A program made the position numbers and the translations under genes. From Deltaproteobacteria bacterium (lineage in GTDB: Bacteria > Desulfobacterota > Binatia > UBA12015), in NCBI GenBank assembly GCA_003447545.1, contig DLYX01000291.1:1-5870 (forward strand): a DNA stretch of 5,870 bases. The letters run 5' to 3'. The notes under the pieces were generated by a model that was given only the letters and a program-made list of their open reading frames with translations, had not been told where the DNA came from and did not search any database. Of this stretch, positions 5,183-5,870 are shown one piece after another (within the stretch, counting starts at the first letter, position 1; every line of letters begins with the position of its first letter).

Positions 5183-5870
5183 ATGATGAAGTTTATCCTC
5201 ACCACAGCCATGGCATTCGCCCTGATCGTCAGCCCCACGTTTTCATCCGCGGAAGAAGCCGCTCCGGCTGACGACAATCAGAAGACGTTTTACGCTTTGG
5301 GCTTTTTGATGAGTGGCAATTTGAAAGCTTTCGATTTGACCCCCGCAGAACTCAAATTCGTGCAGGAGGGCCTAGCCGATGGCGCCAGCGGGAAGGAGCC
5401 CGCCGTGGATCCCAATGCGTTCCGTGACCAGTTGCGAACAATTTCGCAGGAGCGCAGCACCGCGCGTGCCGCAAAGGAGAAGGACGCCGGGAAGGCGTAT
5501 CTTGCCAAAGCCGCAAAAGCACCCGGCGCCGAGACAACAGATTCCGGGTTGATCTTCACCAGCGTCGAGGCCGGGACGGGAGCTCAGCCTGCCGCCACCG
5601 ACCGCGTCAAGGTTCACTACACCGGGAAACTTCTCGACGGAACCGTATTTGACAGCTCGGTCGAGAGAGGGACTCCGGCAACCTTCCCTCTCAACGGCGT
5701 GATTCCTTGCTGGACCGAGGGTGTGCAGAAGATGAAGGCTGGGGGCAAAGCGACGCTGGTCTGTCCCTCGGATATTGCTTATGGCGACCGTGGCGCGCCG
5801 CCCAGCATTCAGCCCGGAGCGACGCTGATCTTCGATGTCGAGCTGATCGAAATTGTCGCGCCGGAGAAGG
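5183..5870 (+). CDS. Exported Mip/FkpA-like FKBP-type peptidyl-prolyl cis-trans isomerase, 3' end cut by the window
   Basis: Catalyses cis-trans isomerisation of X-Pro bonds and aids folding of envelope proteins, most likely in the periplasm. 229 residues are visible. Residues 1-23 form a signal peptide (Lys at 3, hydrophobic core, SSA before Glu24); there is no lipobox Cys, so it is not a lipoprotein. Residues about 30-118 match the helical FKBP N-terminal dimerisation domain (QKTFYALGFLMSGNL, then a charged helix rich in Ala/Lys/Glu). Residues about 122-227 are the FKBP domain, with Y146 (HYTG), D157 (VFDSS), W177 (IPCWTEGV), Y200 (AYG) and F217 (IFDVELIEI) at spacings matching FKBP12 Y26, D37, W59, Y82 and F99. 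C176 and C194 could form a disulfide. ATG 5183 or the adjacent ATG 5186 is the start; AAGGAA at 5164-5169 is a rather distant binding site. The frame is still open at 5870, just past the end of the conserved domain, so little is missing. Confidence 0.92.
   Translation, partial: MMKFILTTAMAFALIVSPTFSSAEEAAPADDNQKTFYALGFLMSGNLKAFDLTPAELKFVQEGLADGASGKEPAVDPNAFRDQLRTISQERSTARAAKEKDAGKAYLAKAAKAPGAETTDSGLIFTSVEAGTGAQPAATDRVKVHYTGKLLDGTVFDSSVERGTPATFPLNGVIPCWTEGVQKMKAGGKATLVCPSDIAYGDRGAPPSIQPGATLIFDVELIEIVAPEK

Overview
The window reads as chromosomal DNA of a fairly GC-rich, probably Gram-negative bacterium. Third codon positions are mostly G or C, every gene is on the + strand, and the last gene encodes an exported Mip/FkpA-like FKBP prolyl isomerase typical of periplasms. 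I cannot name the organism. A Proteobacteria, Myxococcota or Desulfobacterota-like source is plausible, but that is a guess. There are no rRNA or tRNA genes, insertion sequences or CRISPR arrays.

Positions 1-3530 look like one operon of three tightly packed genes. (1) A heme-oxygenase-like (HDO fold) metal-dependent oxidase, open at the left edge. (2) An autoinducer-synthase/FeeM-like GNAT acyltransferase fused to a C-terminal cyclic-nucleotide-binding-like domain, overlapping gene 1 by 16 nt. (3) A multi-spanning membrane protein with a C-terminal SAM-binding, spermidine-synthase-like domain. Gene 3 is in the same frame as gene 2 and is open right up to the gene 2 TGA, yet this stretch has no ATG, GTG or TTG until a GTG inside a membrane helix. 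The gene 3 start is therefore a real puzzle. The combination of an acyltransferase, an HDO oxidase and a SpeE-like domain suggests a small-molecule or lipid-modification pathway (for example N-acyl amino acid or acyl-amine chemistry), possibly under nucleotide or ligand control. This is inference.

Positions 3531-3805 (275 nt) are non-coding and AT-richer. They hold a weak 21-codon ORF candidate and a 15-bp inverted repeat just before gene 4. Gene 4 (3806-4903) is a bacterial member of the plant-type reversibly glycosylated polypeptide / UDP-arabinopyranose mutase family (GT75). It retains the DDD motif and the two arginines known to be important in the plant enzymes.

Positions 4904-5182 (279 nt) contain a long-range inverted repeat, two strong tandem intrinsic terminators and a 14-bp palindrome. 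These separate gene 4 from gene 5 (5183 to the right edge, incomplete), which encodes the secreted FKBP-type prolyl isomerase. Genes 4 and 5 have no evident functional link to the upstream operon.
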